A stretch of 64,000 bases of DNA from Casuarius casuarius (Eukaryota > Chordata > Aves > Casuariiformes > Casuariidae), in NCBI GenBank assembly GCA_003342895.1, contig PTFA01000196.1:1079744-1143743 (forward strand), written 5' to 3'. Below the pieces are notes generated by a model. The model worked only from the letters and a program-made list of their open reading frames with translations. It did no database searches and was not told where the DNA came from. Within the stretch, counting starts at the first letter, position 1, and each line of letters starts with the position of its first letter. This document shows, piece by piece, positions 61,031 through 64,000 of the stretch. The translations under genes were made by a program, and so were the position numbers.

Positions 61031-63099
61031 AAATGGGCTCCTGGGAAGGGACTCCAGCTCCTTCGCCTCCGGGAACCCAGCGCCGCAGCCATCAAACACG
61101 TCAGGCTGGAGGCAACGGCGATCCATCTAGTCCAGCCCGCCACGGCCAGCAGCACCCGGGAGCAGACACTTCGGAGGAATTACCTGTCTGGGCGAAGCTT
61201 CTTCCTGGCTCCAAAGAGCCCCCACTTGGGAGAGGGCCCGGACCGGGGCTGGCTCGGTCCACGACGGCAGAGGAACCCCTGCCTGCGGCGCCTTGCAGCA
61301 TCCAAGACACCACATCCGTTAATGCCGGAGAAACGGTGGCCAACGGCCAAGTTTTCACTCCTCAACACACACTCAATGCACTAGGAAGAACACGTGGACA
61401 TCTCAAGAGCATTTCCTAGGAGAACAGGACCCCGTAAAATCTTGCAGTCTGCACGGGGATGGGAGACCGGAGCCCTCCTGGCTGACGGGACCCATCTCCA
61501 GCAGGAGTTAATCCACGTGGCAACCCCGGGAGCAGCCTGCCCTTCCGCAGGCTCTTCTCCTGCCTCCACGCTTTGGGTTGCAGTCTGCAGCCCCAGCACA
61601 AACACCAGGTCTTGGGTGGAGAAAAAACTCTCTGAATTCAAGCAATTTCCATTCCACATAATCCAGAACACCCCAGCTGTTCACTTCCCTGCGTGCATTT
61701 TTACGGTGAGTTCCCTTCCCTCCTCTCCCCCAGGTTTTTCCTCCTTTTGCCCCAAAGTTCGAATAAATGCATTTCCATGGTGGTACTTGCCGCTTCTGCC
61801 CTAATTTTTCTTTTTTCAGACCAATGTTTCAAGGCTTTCCCACTGCGGAAACCTTGCAGGACCTGCTGCATTGCCACGCCACCATAACCAACATTTTGTT
61901 CAACACAGAGCAGAAATCCAGATTCAAAAGGAATTTTGTTCAACTGCCTCGACATTACGGTTGCAGCCACAAAGGGAAGATGAAAGATCCCTCCGGGATC
62001 TCAAAAAAAACACTTCAACACCCCTCCGTGGCCCTCAGGTCTGGTCCCTCACTCATCTCAGTCCCTTCGTTACACCTGAATTTCCTCCTCCCTCCCACTT
62101 CCAATTTCCTTGATTTCTGCTGGAAAGGGGAAGAAAAACTGCACGCGAGAGTTGAGGAAGGGCTGTTTTACACCGCGCAGCCCCAAAGCATGAATCAAAG
62201 CCCGAGCGCGCCTGCGGAGAGCGGCCCTCCCCGCGGCCGCGCGTCCCGAAGCCAAGGCCAGCCGACACTAAATCTTCCGGCAGCTTTGCTGCACGGATCT
62301 GATCCGCGGGCAGAGATTGGATTTCAGCGAGGCTGTTCCTCGAGGTCCCCGTTTCGGCCAGGTCCCGGTGTCCCTGGCTGCTATGCGAAGCCTCCGGCTC
62401 TCGCGGGCGGCGGGTATTTCCCCCCACGCGCGCTCGCCGGCCCCGGGAAAGGACCGAGCGCCACGCTGCCTGGCACAAAAATGGCAATTTTTCTCTCTCT
62501 AGGACACGAGCATATTATAACAACTGCCCTTGGGGAAAAAAAAAGAAAAAAACCCCAGGATTTTCTCTTCTTTCACCGAAGGAGCTCAGGGCAGGAGATA
62601 TTTGGCATCCCCCCTCCTGCTCCGATGGCTCAAAGCCGCCGGTTGCCGGCGCTGCACATCTGGCGAGCGCGGGGAAGGAGGGACAGACGGACGGACGGGG
62701 CACGCAAACTACCCAGCTCCTGTGACAGAGCTCAGGGAGGGGCTGCTGCCTGCTTCCTTAAGTAAAGGATAAAGTTTTAATTTAAGCTGATCTCTGGGGA
62801 GAGAAGAAGGTTATTGGATCTGCAGGAAGCAGCAGGGAAGGAGCCGAGTGACCCTGAAGCCAGGCACCGGGCAGCTGCCGCTCCCCAGGGCTGCAAAGCT
62901 GCGGGGGCCAAACTGGCAGCAGATTTGCTGTGGATTTTTTTTGATCCCTTGCTCCAAACACACATATATTTCCCTTATAGAGCAAACAAATGAGGATTTC
63001 TTGGAGGGAACTGGAAAGACTATTATTTTCTTCCCAGCCCCCTCTCCAAGCCCTCCCCCCTTTGCAGCCCGCGGGAAAAGTGCCCCTAATCCCCAAATT

Positions 63100-64000
63100 C
63101 TCTCTCTACCTGCGGCAAGCGCTGAAACCCTACCCGCCCCTTCCCCCAGCCCCCGGCCGCGCTAATCCGTCACCCTCCCGCGCCCGGCGGCCCACCCCGG
63201 CCCCGATGGCCCCGGCGCAATCCCGGCACCAGATGTCCATGCGCGAAGGCAGCGCCCGCCACCAAAAAGCAATGGCCCCCGGGGCAAAACGAGCCCAAAG
63301 CAACCCACTGCCCGGCCCAGCATCCTCTGCCCCGGCAGCGAAACGCGGGGCGCGTCGGAGCCCGGCGAGGGGGCAAGCCAGCGGCCGCTGCTGCGAAATA
63401 AAAGGGATTTTTATTAGAGGGGGGGAAAAAAAAAATGCAACCCCAAGCAAGACATCTGTGCCCGGGCCGCTCGGCTGAAGCGGCATTAGCAGCGACTTTG
63501 TTGAAATGCGAGTGCTGCAAACCGCTTCCCGGCATCCTCCTCGCCGCCCGCCAGAAGGGCTTTGCTCGCCAAACCACGCTCCAGATTAGCCATCTGGATT
63601 ATCTGTGCTTGCTAAACCCGGCTGCGAGACCGGCCTTTAAGGCAACGCGCCCATCGCCAGGGATTTGTTCACAGAAAAGGGGGATTTGGAGGGGGAGGGG
63701 GGCGTTAAAGCCTACGCCAAATCCTCAAAACCTTTTCAAATGCATCAATTTTGTACCCTCCCTTCGCTGCTTCTTCTGCTTGTGGGTCTTTGGCACCGTC
63801 GGGGTTAGGGCAGGCTCTTCGCCGCAGCTTCCCGGGTCAAGTCCTGCTGAGGAGCTCGGCCCCCATCCCCATTTCCCAAATTTGCCAAGCTTTCCCACGT
63901 TTTCCAGCCCAGGAACGGGAGCAGCGACGCGCGGGCAGGCGCAGGCGGCACGTGCACCCGCGTGCCGACGTCCCGCCCGCGATCGGCCCCGACGCTGCCG
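63100..64000. promoter_or_regulatory. CpG-rich region at the right edge
   Basis: GC-rich with frequent CG to the end of the window, including GGGCGTTAAAG and CCGCCCGCGATCGG type sequence, with AT-rich interruptions near 63405-63440 and 63720-63770. It may be the start of another CpG island, possibly a promoter lying partly outside. Confidence 0.3.

Larger units (their letters stand above)
41558..64000. other. Upstream region without a supported coding gene
   Basis: About 22 kb upstream of the PTPRS start exon. CpG-rich blocks (about 45690-46340, 46560-47960, 48660-49260, 49420-51080, 51840-52990, 58080-58260, 60590-61030, 62180-62480, 63100-64000) alternate with AT-rich, site-rich stretches. 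The longest open frames (for example 41551-42729 minus and 61767-62765 plus) have Pro/Ala/Arg-rich or patchwork translations without recognisable domains and no splice support. The region probably contains 5' non-coding exon(s) of PTPRS and regulatory DNA. Confidence 0.6.

Noticed and set aside
61085..61170. Possible second CR1 tail (AGGCTGGAGGCAACGG, CCATCTAGTCCAGCCC)
   Set aside because: Only a loose likeness to CR1 GGTTGGAAGGGACC..CATCTAGTCCAACCC; lacks the ATCATAGAAT tail.
61767..62765. Plus-strand open frame of 332 codons
   Set aside because: Patchwork composition, no recognised motif, no splice or promoter support; alternates between pyrimidine-rich and CpG-rich segments.
1..64000. tRNA, rRNA, CRISPR or bacterial-type operons
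   Set aside because: No cloverleaf with A/B boxes, regular spacer array or dense gene packing was seen; the architecture is that of a vertebrate gene.

Overview
The window is vertebrate, almost certainly avian, nuclear DNA. It shows small exons in long introns with GT/AG splice sites, a degraded CR1 3' end, MIR-type SINE remnants, and the very GC- and CpG-rich composition of a bird microchromosome. The one protein-coding gene I can support is PTPRS (receptor-type protein tyrosine phosphatase sigma, avian name CRYP-alpha), on the minus strand. The species cannot be fixed from the sequence alone.

Only the 5' part of PTPRS is here. In transcript order (decreasing coordinates) it comprises the start-codon/signal-peptide exon (41391-41478, with 5'UTR to about 41557), a 17.9 kb first coding intron, two exons for Ig domain 1 (23333-23478 and 22214-22355), the first exon of Ig domain 2 (13858-14046), a 9-nt micro-exon (10466-10474), an 18-nt micro-exon (6707-6724), the second exon of Ig2 (4073-4183), and a 12-nt micro-exon (1704-1715). 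The gene continues past the left edge. All splice phases agree: the constitutive exons give a continuous 225-residue N-terminus. The micro-exons add ETFEGTPIR inside Ig2 (mini-exon A) and ELRE at the Ig2/Ig3 junction (mini-exon B). These are the splice inserts known to tune synaptic partner binding in LAR-family phosphatases. The three micro-exons are the most informative part of the window because ordinary ORF-based annotation misses them.

Layout: 1-4072 holds mini-exon B and flanking introns. 4073-14046 holds the Ig2 exons and both mini-exon A parts, with a MIR at about 7.9 kb and a G-quadruplex tract at 8.9 kb. 14047-23478 holds a long intron with a CR1 fragment and a duplicated element, then the Ig1 exons. 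23479-41390 is intron with MIR remnants, a 15-bp tandem repeat beside a perfect hairpin, and an AT-rich block that looks like conserved non-coding DNA. 41391-41557 is the signal-peptide exon inside a CpG-rich zone. 41558-64000 has no coding gene I can support. It is a series of CpG-rich blocks alternating with AT-rich, homeobox-motif-like stretches, and probably contains PTPRS non-coding first exon(s), promoters and enhancers; one candidate non-coding exon donor lies at 52786-52787.

I found no prokaryotic system, CRISPR array, intact transposon or viral gene. The main value is the complete splice map of the alternatively spliced ectodomain and the candidate regulatory signals around it.
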